In this document: piece by piece, positions 23,347-34,898 of the stretch
Numbering within the stretch: the stretch's first letter is position 1
Layout: every line of letters starts with the position of its first letter
Assembly (NCBI RefSeq): GCF_029227915.1
Contig: NC_079884.1
Location: 22,446,001 to 22,510,000, forward strand
Reading direction: 5' to 3'
DNA: 64,000 nucleotides
Source of the DNA: Hydractinia symbiolongicarpus
Taxonomy: Eukaryota > Cnidaria > Hydrozoa > Anthoathecata > Hydractiniidae
The notes under the pieces: model-generated
The model's database searches: none
What the model was told of the DNA's origin: nothing
Seen by the model: only the letters and a program-made list of their open reading frames with translations
Program-made: the position numbers and the translations under genes

Positions 23347-23380
23347 ATGGCTTCTGGAAGTAACAACACCACCACAGAAG
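23347..23380 (+). CDS. Copy 2, exon 1 (start exon)
   Basis: MASGSNNTTTE plus one base, donor GGTAATG. The match in length, MAS start and phase with the copy 1 start exon is the main support. A 5373-base intron follows. Confidence 0.65.
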
Positions 23381-26300
23381 GTAATGAATTTTTCCTACCA
23401 GGGTATTAAATTTCACAAGAACTATTTTTAGATAGGATTTGAACTATTCTTTAAAAGTGACATTTAATATTGAATGTCTGAAAACGAGCTATATATATAT
23501 ACAGACTAAAATAAAATAAAATCAGGGTGAAAAAAGATTTGCACATCCCGGGTATTGCCGACATTGAACATTTTGTTAAGGCTACTGCGACCGTCAACAA
23601 GTGCCTTTATAAAGTCGATTATCTCTTATAATAAAGATGATCATTTTTTACCACCCAAATGCGCTATTTTTTCATGTTTTTTTTGTTTTGTTTACATTTG
23701 TCTCGCAACCGTCATGAACCACGTGATAGAAAATAAGGTGCATGATTCACACAAATTCGTACTTCTGAGCGGCATTCAACTAGAAATTTCTACTGAAGTA
23801 AGAACAAATAACCCAAAAAATTTTTTAAAATTATTGAAAAAAGGCGAACTAAAGAAGCGAATAAGAAAATGAAGAACTTTGATATTTTTTAGACGTTCAC
23901 TTTTTATGTAAGCTAGAGCTACGTGTTACTTTTTAATGTGGCACACTTCGAATTATCAAGCAGAATTGCATTCCCATAAAAAACCACTTCTTAAATTCCT
24001 AAAGTTTTAAAAGCTAGCATATTTGTTTTCTTTTTTGCATAATTAATTGTGCGTAACTAATGTTTTTTTAAAAAATTCAAGATGCTACACTAAGCTGCTG
24101 GCTGCTAAATAAATTTGCCCGGCCATACGGAAAACTTTGGTTTGTTGAAATCATCTTATAATTGTTACATTACTATTCTGTTGTATCAGATAACTTACAA
24201 TCCTAATTTATATAGCCATAGCTAATATCTTTAAATGTGTTTTACCTATATGCCTAGCTGGCTACGTCTTTCTATTTTAATTATATTTAACTGGCTGTTT
24301 TAGCTAACCTATGAGTTATATGTATGTTGTTATTCCTCTTATTTAGCTATTTATAACTATTTTAGTTTTATTAGTTTAGATTTATTTTATAACTATTTTA
24401 GGCATCTGTTTGGCATGAATTATATGTAGCTAACAAGCCAGAGTTTTTTAACTTTTGGGTTAAAGTTTTTAAGGAGTGTCATATTTATATTGTTCGTGTT
24501 GCAAACTGCTGTTTTTTAAAATGTGGAAATGAGCCACATGCAATATGCTGAAAAAACTATACTATAGGAAAAATTTACGGTTTCACGTTTTTGTTTTTAC
24601 TGTGTATTTTACATCTAAAATGTCAAAGGAGAATAACTTACAATAGAGTAAATTCAAAATTAACAAAAATCAATTTATTCAACATTATTTTTGACACCAA
24701 TGTCAATGTTTGGAATGCATTAAATTTCGTTAGGGTTAGGGTTAGTCGTTTCTGTACTTGATTGTCACAATTTTTTATGAGGAAAAAATCATACTTATCA
24801 TACTGTTCGACAAAGTTGCTGAAATTGATATTCGTTGATGATCAAAAATTACTGAATGTTATGACTGGAGCTGTTTTTTTGCATTTTTTTTTTGTTCATA
24901 CTTTTGGAACGGAGGACCATATACATATAATGTATTTATTTACTAAAAAAATAAAATTTTACACCTTTCAAGTTGTATTTTCTATATTTTGTATAAAATC
25001 TATTGGCTGAGGACTGTATGCAATATACTGAAACGACTGACTTTTGTGTAAGATTTATTGGCAAAGACAATATACAAAATGCTGAATGAACTTGTTCTTG
25101 TTGATTTGGATTTGCTACTCAGAAACCGTTATGTTTTACATTTTGTGTAAACTTTTGTTGGGAAGGAATGTAAAACAAGAAGGTTGGGCGGCTATAGAAC
25201 TGGGTAACAACTGCTGTTAATGGAATCAACAATGTGGGGTATTGTGAAATAGAAAAGTATATGCTCTTTTTTTTTTCTTAATAAAAAATGTCTTACAACA
25301 AAATTTTAACTCGCAATAAATATTTTTGTGTTAAGAAATAACTTCTCACTTTGAAATTATAATTGCCAACTTTGAACAAAATATTAAGAGCGTTGTCCTG
25401 AGTTCCAAGTGAATAAAGTCTCAAAGTGAATAGAGGGACAAAGTCGTCAGAAACATTGCTGTACTATATAATAAAATTTATCCAAAAATATACAGATATC
25501 TGCTCGTAATTATATTTAAAAAATTAACAAACTAAAAAAACCTAAGAGATGAGTAGAAACACAGTCACCTTTTTTCTACTGATAAAAATTGAAAAACTAA
25601 ATATTCGATCAAAAATAATCACCGGAACAGAATAACATCGCTTCACCTTCAAGGTGTTTTAAAAATTTACAATGTTGTCACTAAATGATCAATAAAATGT
25701 GTTCTAGGTCGGATGCTTCTGAAAGTCTATCTTCTAGCTTTTCATCGGTTGTCTGTTCATTCTGAACTTCTTTTTCAAGATCCCTTTTTAAAGTAATCGA
25801 CAGCAACGAATTATCTGATGTGTCGTATTTTATAACAACTGCTGATTGAAGCATATTAATTGACACTGCTACCGCGAAATAATACCTTATGGTAGAAATT
25901 TTGCCAAAATAAATTCCAATCGAAATCAAATATTTTTTTCGCTCACCATCAATTTCTGGTCAAAATGTCTTTCCCTAAGGTAATTTCAAGGTAGCGTATA
26001 CATAGGAATTCGTTACTCACTATTTTGCTTCTTAAAATTGGTGAGTGGAGATTTGTTGAAAAAAGCCATGATACAACCTTGAACAATTTAATAATTCAAT
26101 GTGAACCGAATTAAATAAAACCAACCAAAACAAAAAAACTCCTTTAAATACAGAGTGACCACTCCTCCTTATGTCCCTTAAATAACCTTAGAAAAAGAAA
26201 ATCTCTTTATAAGTACTTAAATATACTTAAAAAAGTTGAAATTTTAGCTATTCTCATTAATTTCTCCTTATTTCTTATTTTTTCTGATCGTAACCTTTTT

Positions 26301-29300
26301 GGAAATGTGTTCATGGTTTTTTTATCACCAATAAAATAAGACATATATTTCTGTTACCTGAAATCCTATATTTTCTATCTTTCAGGCATAATTTATGTAT
26401 ATTTGTATAATATGTATAATTTTCTTGTCATAGAACATAGTATGTAACATTAAAGATAGAGAACTAAAATTGGTTTTTTCCTTAATTATCCTTATTTTTT
26501 TATCTTTTTATTCTCGTTCGCAGCAAAATATCCTTAAAAATTTTCAATTTGTCTCCTTATATCCTTACTTTTGTTGTCATTTTATTAGTGGTCACCCTGT
26601 AAATATGTAAGAAATTGCGTCATGATCAGGATAGTAAACTTTAGTTAGTTTTACATGGAATTTTGTAGTTTATATAATTTAGCAGAAACATAACAATCAC
26701 CTATTAATCCCCCTGATATGAGTAGGTTCTGAAACAATCATGTGATAGTTCAATGACTGTATAACAGAAATCAGAGGTGATAAAAGTCTCTTTAAACCAT
26801 TGATATTAAAATCTCCTAGTATCAAATCTGCATTTTTGACATGTATCAGATAGGTTATGTACTCTGAAAATTCATACAATGAATCCTATTTACTTCCGTA
26901 AACAAGGAGAATTTTAGGTTTAGTTGGCATGTCTGGACAGATTAACACTGTATATTCTGTTAAAATCACACCAAGTTTGCTAAGTTCTTAAATATATCAA
27001 TGTTTTATGCTGAATGATATTATAATATGGAAAATAGATGCTAAGATCATTAGGACTGTCAGGAGAAAGCTGGTTTCAGTATGGCATATTATGTTAGACT
27101 TGATTAAAAAAGTATCATTTTTAAGATCTAAAGCAGGTTTTGAGAAGGTTTGAATGTTAAGTAATGAGGTTATAAAAGTAAAAGAACTGTGTAAAATACA
27201 ATCTAACAGTCCAGTTACCTTATTTTGTTTTGGGTATTCCACAGCCAAATAAATTTGAAAAAATCCGTACTCTACTCTAGACCCACATACAATTGACTAT
27301 TGCGGAACTGTCGTTGTTTATATGAAACTTATAACGCGCAAGGAAAATTGCTAGACTATCAACAATGGCATAACGACTCTATGTAGCAATCAGCCATGTT
27401 CCGTTTGAAAACGTCAGTACTATCTGAGTCAAATTTATTAATTTCAGTTTCAGATTTACCCATTCTAATTTGTTCTGCAGGTAAATTAGTGTTCACATAA
27501 ATTGTCTTAGGGAAACACTTTCGAAGCCATAACTCAGGTAAACAATGATATACTGCTTCTTGTAAAAGTGAAAAATTCCAGTCAGATGAGGTCAGATAAA
27601 ATAAAATAAAAGTTTGTTCCATAACAAAATTTTCATCCCACTTTATCCAACAAAATATTAACAAAAGTAATGTCGGATAGGTTTGGTGTGCCATTTCATC
27701 CGACTTTTGGAGTCTTTTTCTTTACAAAATCAACAAATTGGCGTTTCGAACGATTTGTTTGATTTTCGAACGCGTGAAAATTCGAATTTGTTTAAAATAA
27801 AACTCTTTCAACTGAAGCAAAGACAAGGAAGGTCCAACTTCTTGTTTTTCCTCTGCATTTTTTTTTTCGTCATCAGAATCTGCAATCGTTTAATACAATT
27901 ACAGTTGCCAACAAAGTGCTATCCTCTATTTTGAAAATTTTAAATTACTAAACTTTGGTCGGATTAATGATGTGTCACAAAGAAAAATTCGATTTCATGC
28001 GACATTCGAATTTTCATCCAACATTCCATCCGACCGTCTATTTTCAAGTCGGATGAAAAGTAAGATCGGTTTGCGTCGGCCTTGCGTGATTCACGTACGC
28101 GCCATAAAGGGCCCTAAGGAGATCATGATTTTAGCCGTAGACGACGGCAAAAAAATCTTACGGTTTTAGAAACTGGTTACCCAGTGTTAATATGAATCTT
28201 TGTTGATTTAAAATTTACTTCTTGCTCAGCGCTTTTTTTTGATATTTCGATTTAAAGTTTTTGATAAGATCATCATCCGAAAAAAAATGCATTACGTGTT
28301 CTTAACCGGTTGATTTTTACATTTTGTGTAAATTTTTGTGAAAAAGGATGGTATACCTGAATGACTGATTTTTCTAGATTTAAATTTCATTTTTTCCAGA
28401 CTAGGGCTCCTTGATGTTTTTTGATTTGTGCTAACTCTTGCAAGGCTGCTTTTTGACATTTGTTACTTGTAATCAGGATGTATATATTTCAGATGCGTTA
28501 TTTCTGACGTTGTTATTATTGCTGTTGTAACTTTCAGTGTTGTAACTGTTGATGTTGTAACTGTTGATGTTGTTGCTGTCGGTTTTGTGACTGTCGTCAT
28601 TATAATTTCTATAAACTAGATTTGACACCTTGCAAGCTGTTTTTTTTATTTTTGTGTAAGTTTTGTGTGGAGGATTTAATGCAATTTGACATTTGACATT
28701 TTGTGTAAGATTTTAAGTATCTCCTACATGATGTATTGTCCAATTTTCTTTAGATCGATACAATGTAACTGTCAAGGATTTGGTTCAGCATCCTGAGAAT
28801 ATTCATATTTTCGAGTCAGTTTGCACCAGATTAAATTGCGGTGTGCAAAATTATGGATATGAAGAACTTGCACGTGCAGCTATAAAAAATCATTATCTAT
28901 TTTGCAAAAACCCTAGGCATTTTAAAAGTTATTTTTCTGGAAACGGGCTTGAGGGGTACTACTTTCTGAAAAAACTGATAATGAAAAATCGAGATTTGAA
29001 ACTTTGCGACCTTAAAGCAATGGCAGAAAGATTAGAAAGAGGGGATGTTGTTACTGAACTCAATGTGTTAAAAGTCAATGAAGATCTTTTAAAAAATGTA
29101 GAAGAAAAAGATTTACTGGAAATTGGACGAACCTTCAATCGATCTGACATTCCAGGTGTTAATAATTGGACTCATTTTGCTGCTTATTTTAAATTTAATA
29201 GCAATGAAATCAGCGCTATAAAAACTAGAGGAAAAAATGAGTCCGATTTTAATCCATCGAAAAGACTGTTTCAATTAATCTTTGAACAAAGTCCAAAGAC

Positions 29301-32300
29301 AGATTTAAGTTTTATAATAGCAGATTTGGATAAAATATATCGTAAAGATGTATCAGAGTATCTTCTGGAAAATATTGGACAATTACAAACAATCCAAACA
29401 TTTTCGGTCGATATTGAGAACATTATTGATGATGAAACGCCAATGATTCCCTTGGTGGCCGAAAGACAAACATTATTACTGCAAAAACAACAACCAAGTG
29501 AGTCTGATGAAAAATCTGCCTTATCACATTATGGTGTTACATTTGGAACACAAGAAAGGGAAACAATAAATCAACCTTATAATCAGTTAGCGATATTTCA
29601 AAATAGTATGCCAGTCCCCGAAATGTTGCCGATGAACCCAGAAGCTACGTCACTTTATGAACCGTCAACAGACACTAACAATCGGCTTAGCGCAGTAAGT
29701 AAGCAAGGAACGTCAAACATCATTGAAGCAAATATGGACAATACTGATAGAGGTGCTACATTTGGGTTTGCACTAAATACTTTCGACAATCTTAAAACTT
29801 TCTCTGATGTCCCTAATTTCGCAAGTGAGAAAGAAAACAAGGATAATAGAACGCAAGAAACCAACATGGAAAATAGTTCTACCTTGCCCTCGGGCCAATT
29901 TAATCTGGAGGAATCTTCAAACGAAGAAACGCCTGGACGAGAAAATTATCCTTCGAATCATTCTGATGCTTCTATTCTTCTGAATTCTAAAAATAAGAAG
30001 GATAACAATGGTGATATATGCCAAGAAACCAACGTGAAAAATAGTTCTATCTTGCCCTCGTGCCAACCTTATCTGGAGGGATCTTCCAACAAAGAAATGC
30101 CTGGACAAGAAAATTATCCTTCGAATCATTCTGATGTTTCCTCTGAAAACGAGAAAGGCAACGGTAATGAGATGTCCCAAGAAACAAACAATGAGGAAAG
30201 CAGTTATATATTTTCTTCACGCCAACTGGAATGCGATGAATCTTCAAATGATAGTGGTCTTGACGCAGAAAGTTATCGTTCCAAAAATTCCGATGTGGCT
30301 GGAAACATGAATGAAGACAATGGAAGAAGCAAACATTTGTCTACAATCAACGAGTCCATTGATAGCTCTGTGTTCCACAGACAAGGTATTTAATCCATTA
30401 AATATCTATTTTACAGTATTTTTATTCAAACTTTGACTTGTTTTGTGTAAAAGCTTTTGATGGTTTTGAAGAACTATTTTCTGAGCACTGCGTGCATGTT
30501 TCGTTAATATCGTTAACCGTTACGTTAAACAATAAGGATAATGTTCCGGAGAATTGAAAAATAAATGAACGGTTAATACATACATATAGTACATTAAATA
30601 AAACGTAGATTAACAGTGTAAATGTCACGAGAGATAGTAATTATGTGGTTAAATGTTTGTTTTATACAAATCTCCCAATTTTTGCAAATAAAGCAAATAG
30701 TGAGAGTTTTGAAAGTTGCCGAATGTTGTAATAGTTGGTGGGTTATTTTCTTTAGGTTCAACAATACCGCTTTGTATCATTGTTACCCAGAGCGAGTATA
30801 AGGGCTTAAAAAAGAAAGGTGGGTGGATCTTGCATAAAAGCCCATCCTTTAAGCAGGGTATGCTAGCAGACGAAAAGAGAGTAGAAGAAATGTTGGCCAA
30901 GCATGGCTTTCATAATCCCTACTGCTGGCAAAATAAAAAGGTTCAGCATATCAAAGAAAAGCTTCAACGTCTGTCTGAGAATATTTATGAAAGTTTAGTT
31001 TGTATCATATTATCTCGTGCCCACGGCAATCATATTTATGACAATGATGAAAATGATTTGGATATTTTCGAAGTTGTTAGAATTTTTACAGAGAAACCAG
31101 CTTGGAGAGGCATACGCAAGCTTTTTATCACACGTTCATGTCAGTTGAAATCTAAAAATTCCCAGTATCTAATCCAAAAGGAGGATGAAATGTCACTACT
31201 TTGGCATTGTATGGATACGGGTAAGAATTTTTATATACAACTATTTTTGAAGAATAACTACCTAGAAATATGATTTTAATATTATTTGTATGGTAATAAC
31301 ATGGTTTTGAGGGATATTTCGGATTAATAAGCCCGGGTTCCATTTGTAATGTTGACAATATTGCCCAAACAGTTAGTTAAAGACAATTAATTCTGATATA
31401 TATCACAACCAAATCTCGGTAGGAGGTTAAGGGAAATAGCAAAGCACGGTTTTTTTGTTATGTGGTGTCATTCGTTATGAGTAAGCCAATGACATAAATT
31501 TTTGGGATTTACGTACAGGGCACTTTGGTTACACTCATAAGCGCAAGAAATGCACATATAAAATCTGGTACTTATTACAAAAAAACCACTGGGTTTGTTT
31601 ACAAAAGAGAACAGCCTCGACGTTGTTTGATGTTGTTCTTACAGGTAGCTTAGCTACCCTATATAGCTAGATTAAGGATTAAACTAGCATTTATTACTTA
31701 ATACTCAGTAAAATAGGTCAAGTTTAAATATTAAACTTTTTCGCTACAGCTAGCTAGACTAAGTATGAAAGGACAAGGCTGAGATTTTTAGCTGGGTTAA
31801 AAGTCAAAACTTAAGAGAAAATTACATCACAGTTTTTGAAATTATATTACACATACTACAGAACACCTGCAGAAAAATTCATTGTTCATCAAGTTACCCC
31901 ATATGGGTAATATGGAAGATTTTTCATAAAAAACCTCAAAAACCTTTTCAAGTGGATTACTTTCACATTAACAAAAATTGAAAATTTTTAAGATAAACTT
32001 TTGCGATTTTGTCATTTATTAGTTTTCAAATTTCTCGCTGGAAATCTTCAACTCTAAAAACCTATGTCGCACAGTAACTTTTTCGTCCTTATCATAATGT
32101 CATATACATAAGCTATGCAACAACTTTTGCAGGAAAATAAAAACACATAGAGAGAAAAAGGTTGTTATAAAAATATTATAAATTAATTTCAAACTGATTA
32201 GTCCCTGCGGCCATTTTGGTGTCAGCGGTATGAAAAACTATGCTAGAACTATACTAAGTAAAAGTCCTTTTACTTCAGTAAAAATTGAAATAATGACTTG

Positions 32301-34749
32301 AAACTTAGTATTATATGTTTTTAGACCAGTTTGATGAAATAAACCCAAAAAATTTTTTTGCTTCTACCATAGTTTTTGAGTTCCTGAATTTAGCCATTTT
32401 TGGAGACGCCGATAAACTGTTTTTGACAGCATATAATTTTGACAAGCCATGCGTACAGAAAACATTCAAAGTGATTCTCAGGATTTAAAATAATTCAAAC
32501 AGATAAAATGTGTCCCAGGTTTAGGACCAAATACCTTATCCAGCTCAGAGAAAGTGGGAATGAGCTTCTAAAGCACAGTGCCAAATACATAATCTAAATT
32601 TTATGCCGTATAAATAAAAAGTGGTTAGAAGTTATTTTTTGTCCACCTGGATCTGCAACACGTTTACTTGCGCTAATCGCTCAGCCTGGTGCCACTCACA
32701 ATTAATTTTTGAATATCTACAGAAACTTATTATGCAAACTGAAAAATGCTAAACAACTGTATTTTCTTTGCAGAAGTAACAATAGGCTTCATCACAAGTC
32801 CTGTGAATGTTGGTTTATGAAAAATGTATTATACCTTTAACCACTATAAGCGCTCCACTGGATTTGTATCACATTACACTAATTTTCCTCCGTGTGACAC
32901 AGTTTACCCTTTACTGTACAAAGACTTTAAGTCTTCCGGCTCCAAGCGAATATCAGTTCTGGCTGTACTTTCCCAAATTTTGTTATTTCATAAAAGAAAC
33001 CTGAAAATTCACAAACATTTATGAAAAATAGGTTTCTGTTCGATAAAAGAAACCTGAACATTTGCAGAAATTTTTTTTTGAAATATAGGTTTCTGTTTGT
33101 CGTGACAAGATATTTAACCAACATGCAATGCCTTGCATACCTAACTATACTCAAGTCTTGACTGTTCACTGTTATGGGAGGTCCAAATTGCTAGCAGGTA
33201 GCTATCTTTATTTAAAATGACAGAATCCCTTTAAAAATCTTTTGTGTTACAGCTACATAAAAATAATATATTATGCTCTTGTACTTTATCACTTAATTAT
33301 TTAATAACAAATGTGCCCCTGGACGGCTGGCATGGTACTAGCTAGGTAGCTTAAAATTACAAAATAAGTATTATCATGATGTAACCATTCCTCATCATCA
33401 GACATCAGAAAGGCGTTTCCGTTCTTTACTTCTTTACTTCTGTGGAGTACCTCAAATTCTTGTAAATTCAATGAAAAAAAATTACTTAAGACTTCCTCTT
33501 GTTTCCCTTGCACCACTCATGGCATTTCTTAGCATGTCTTCAGTTCGAAGCCACGATTCCTTAGCTTACAACTGCGTCTCGTTCACAAGTTTCAGCGCTA
33601 GCCAATATGATGGATAACGTCGACCCTGGGTATTTTGAAAAAATGTGGTTCTGCCTTATGAATTTCAGATTTTTGCTGCTGATATCAGCATATTTTAGCC
33701 CTTGAGTGCCACACCTACGTATATTTATAGGAGTTAATTATCTTTAATAAACATAACTGAAGCTAGCCAACTTTTTAAAAAAAATTAATGTGTTTTAATA
33801 AGAATATATTTACAAAGACATTTTACATTTTTTGACCAAAGAAAGTGATTTAGTAGCTTTCTACGCTGGTCATACAATGCCGCACGATCAATTAAATAAT
33901 TTCATCAGGGTTGCAGGATCTACACATTACGGGTAACGGTTAAACCATATTGTAAAATATATTCTTTGTGCATCGACTCGTCATTGCTGACGTTATCAAA
34001 ATTCAAATGAAGTGTATTTTTCCACTGTCTTTAACGACCAGTATTTTTATGTTTAAGTGTCCTTAACATGGGTTGAATGAAAGATACAGTGAATTCTTTT
34101 ACGGACATCCAGCTAGTTTGTTATAATAATACCCGTATTCTGCCTGTTTGTACGTCAAAAGCAATTAATGCTACGGAATGCATGACGTAACGAAATAGCA
34201 GTTACGATATATTTTCGCCAATACTGCCGCAAATCTAACGACTATTCTTATCAGAAAAGTTCAAGCAGAAGGGAAGAATAGAAAATGTTTGAAAACCTAG
34301 AATTACATATATTGTTTTTATTTGCTTAGTGCATCAGGGATTCAAAAAATATATAGGACAGATCATGGTCATATACTAATTCAGTAGCTAAATACAATAC
34401 CATTGTGTTTTCATCATATACATAAAAGGAGGTTAAAAGGAGAATCTTCCGCTCCAGTGAATTTAGGCTTTTCTTTTTTCTGAACTGACCAAATAACTTG
34501 TCCGTAACGCTTTTCCGTATGTCGCAAAATTTTACTACAAAAATTAGGAGAATATTAACACAACAGCTAAACCTTTCCCTGGGCTTTGATTTTTACGTCT
34601 CTAGTATTTGCTGGGTGTTTTTTTTTTTAGAAACTTGGTTAAAAAATGGCGAGGGATCCGCGTGCATTCGAAATATCTGTGAACAGTTGGAAGGATGTGA
34701 AAAGGGCAATGTGACGGAGATGATTAACGTGATGGCCAGCATACGATAA
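23347..34749 (+). CDS. Caspase-homologue copy 2: tandem death-fold domains, long linker, caspase-like domain (five exons)
   Basis: Proposed exons are 23347-23380, 28754-30385, 30756-31220, 32774-32812 and 34631-34749, all junctions GT-AG and phase 1, total 762 codons. Residues ~25-117 are a first death-fold domain, ~136-220 a DEATH-like domain, ~225-555 an acidic, Asn/Ser/Glu-rich linker with three ~55-residue repeats, ~556-710 a p20-like domain and ~711-762 a p10-like tail. Caspase alignment puts Arg (residue ~643) at the catalytic His, although another His lies two residues on (SRAHGNHIYD). The catalytic Cys (residue ~684, TRSCQLK) is kept, without the usual QACRG context. No Asp-rich processing site can be assigned with confidence. 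The layout recalls c-FLIP or initiator caspases, which act in the cytosol on death-receptor or apoptosome-like platforms; hydrozoan caspases with death-domain prodomains are known. Role as pseudocaspase regulator is inference. Start chosen by parallel with copy 1. Confidence 0.75.
23381..25200. other. Intron 1 of copy 2, left part: AT-rich with degenerate repeats
   Basis: From about 24470 to 25180 a loosely repeated phrase recurs (TTGTGTAAGATTTATTGG, CAATATGCTGAA, ACATTTTGTGTAAAC), and again at 28310-28720, suggesting an old ~70-base tandem repeat family. No gene. Confidence 0.4.
25681..25929 (-). CDS. Unrecognised short ORF in intron 1 of copy 2
   Basis: Minus-strand ORF ending KLEDRLSEASDLEHILLII. 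Its charged, acidic C-terminal half looks more protein-like than nearby chance ORFs, but I recognise no family and no splice partners. Possibly an element fragment. Confidence 0.2.
   Translation of the reverse strand: MISIGIYFGKISTIRYYFAVAVSINMLQSAVVIKYDTSDNSLLSITLKRDLEKEVQNEQTTDEKLEDRLSEASDLEHILLII
26697..27694 (-). pseudogene. Helentron-like fragment: helicase part followed by endonuclease part
   Basis: Read leftwards. At 27694-27359 the peptide has LLQEAVYHCLPELWL, then IYVNTN and DVFKRNMADCYIES, the pattern seen in the helicase region of Helitron-type proteins (Q-E-A-x-Y, then V-N-T, then a K-x-N-x-x-x-x-Y motif). Further on, NIQTFSKPALDL and SNIICHTET match the start of an AP-endonuclease-like domain, and LILGDFNING with VSEPTHIRG at 26879-26697 matches its GDFN core. 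A helicase followed by an AP-endonuclease is the layout of Helentrons. Stops and frameshifts make it dead. The Rep domain is not seen. Confidence 0.6.
28505..28615. repeat. GTTGTAACTGTTGAT-type tandem repeat
   Basis: Imperfect 15 to 18 base units (TGTTGTAACTGTTGATG and variants) within intron 1 of copy 2. Confidence 0.7.
28754..30385 (+). CDS. Copy 2, exon 2: two death-fold domains and repetitive linker
   Basis: Acceptor TTTCTTTAG ends at 28753. Domain 1 has KNPRHFKSYFSGNG and ends DLKAMAERLERGDVVTEL. Domain 2 has NNWTHFAAYF, SKRLFQLIFEQS and LDKIYRKDVSEYLL, with the Trp typical of DEATH helix 2. The linker repeats QETN, SSN.E and PG.ENYPSNHSD at residues ~377, 434 and 486. Donor GGTATT at 30386. 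Open throughout, 544 codons. Confidence 0.8.
30756..31220 (+). CDS. Copy 2, exon 3: caspase p20-like domain
   Basis: Acceptor TTTCTTTAG ends at 30755; donor GGTAAG at 31221. STIPLCIIVTQSEYKG is the first strand, LAKHGFHNPYCW the following helix/strand, SLVCIILSRAHG the His-loop strand and RKLFITRSCQLK the Cys-loop strand. The catalytic Cys is retained (codon at 31139) but the usual His position is Arg (codon at 31016). Length, 155 codons, is about right for p20. Confidence 0.8.
31221..32773. other. Intron 3 of copy 2
   Basis: AT-rich, no coding motif recognised on either strand. Confidence 0.5.
32774..32812 (+). CDS. Copy 2, exon 4: short p10-like exon
   Basis: Acceptor TTCTTTGCAG ends at 32773. 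VTIGFITSPVN matches the p10 strand of the FLFAYSTVPG type. A weak donor (GTTG/GTTTAT) at 32813 gives phase 1. If it is not used, the frame stops at TGA 32819-32821. Tentative. Confidence 0.45.
32813..34630. other. Intron 4 of copy 2
   Basis: Contains a local repeat of AGGTTTCTGTT/AAAAGAAACCTGAA near 32990-33100 and otherwise no recognisable feature. The minus ORF at 33301-33516 is unrecognised. Confidence 0.4.
34631..34749 (+). CDS. Copy 2, exon 5: p10-like last exon
   Basis: Acceptor TTTTTTTTTTTAG ends at 34630. GSACIRNICEQLEGCEKGN parallels GSTFINRICEIVEKCDKGD of copy 1 at the same phase. Same length (119 bases) as the copy 0 exon. Stop TAA at 34747-34749. Confidence 0.75.
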
Positions 34750-34780
34750 AGGATTGGTGTTAGTGTTTTTTTAGCGTTAC

Positions 34781-34898
34781 ATGAAATTTCATTTCGGTTG
34801 TCTTTATCTATATAAATATTTACATGATTTCGGGCGAAATGAAACCCATTCCGGCGTTAAATTTATTTCGGGAAAAAATGACCGAAATGAAATTTCAA
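34781..34898. repeat. Inverted repeat just after the copy 2 stop codon
   Basis: TGAAATTTCATTTCGGT near 34781 is perfectly inverted at about 34881-34897 (ACCGAAATGAAATTTCA). It lies about 30 bases past the stop, so it could form a long hairpin in the 3' UTR, or it may be a MITE end. The GC-richer GGGCGAAATGAAACCCATTCC centre suggests a repeat. Confidence 0.6.

Noticed and set aside
24723-24744. TTAGGG-like repeats as interstitial telomere
   Set aside because: Only about two and a half units; too short to mean anything.
30716-30755. Start codon of the ORF upstream of copy 2 exon 3 as a separate gene start
   Set aside because: The acceptor at 30754-30755, the phase and the match to copy 1 show the first 13 codons are intron.
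32824-33024. ORF following the copy 2 exon 4 frame, containing GFVSHY and SGSKRISVLAVLSQ, loosely like a p10 region
   Set aside because: The last exon at 34631 is a far better p10 match with a conserved phase; part of this ORF overlaps a local repeat, so the resemblance is probably chance.
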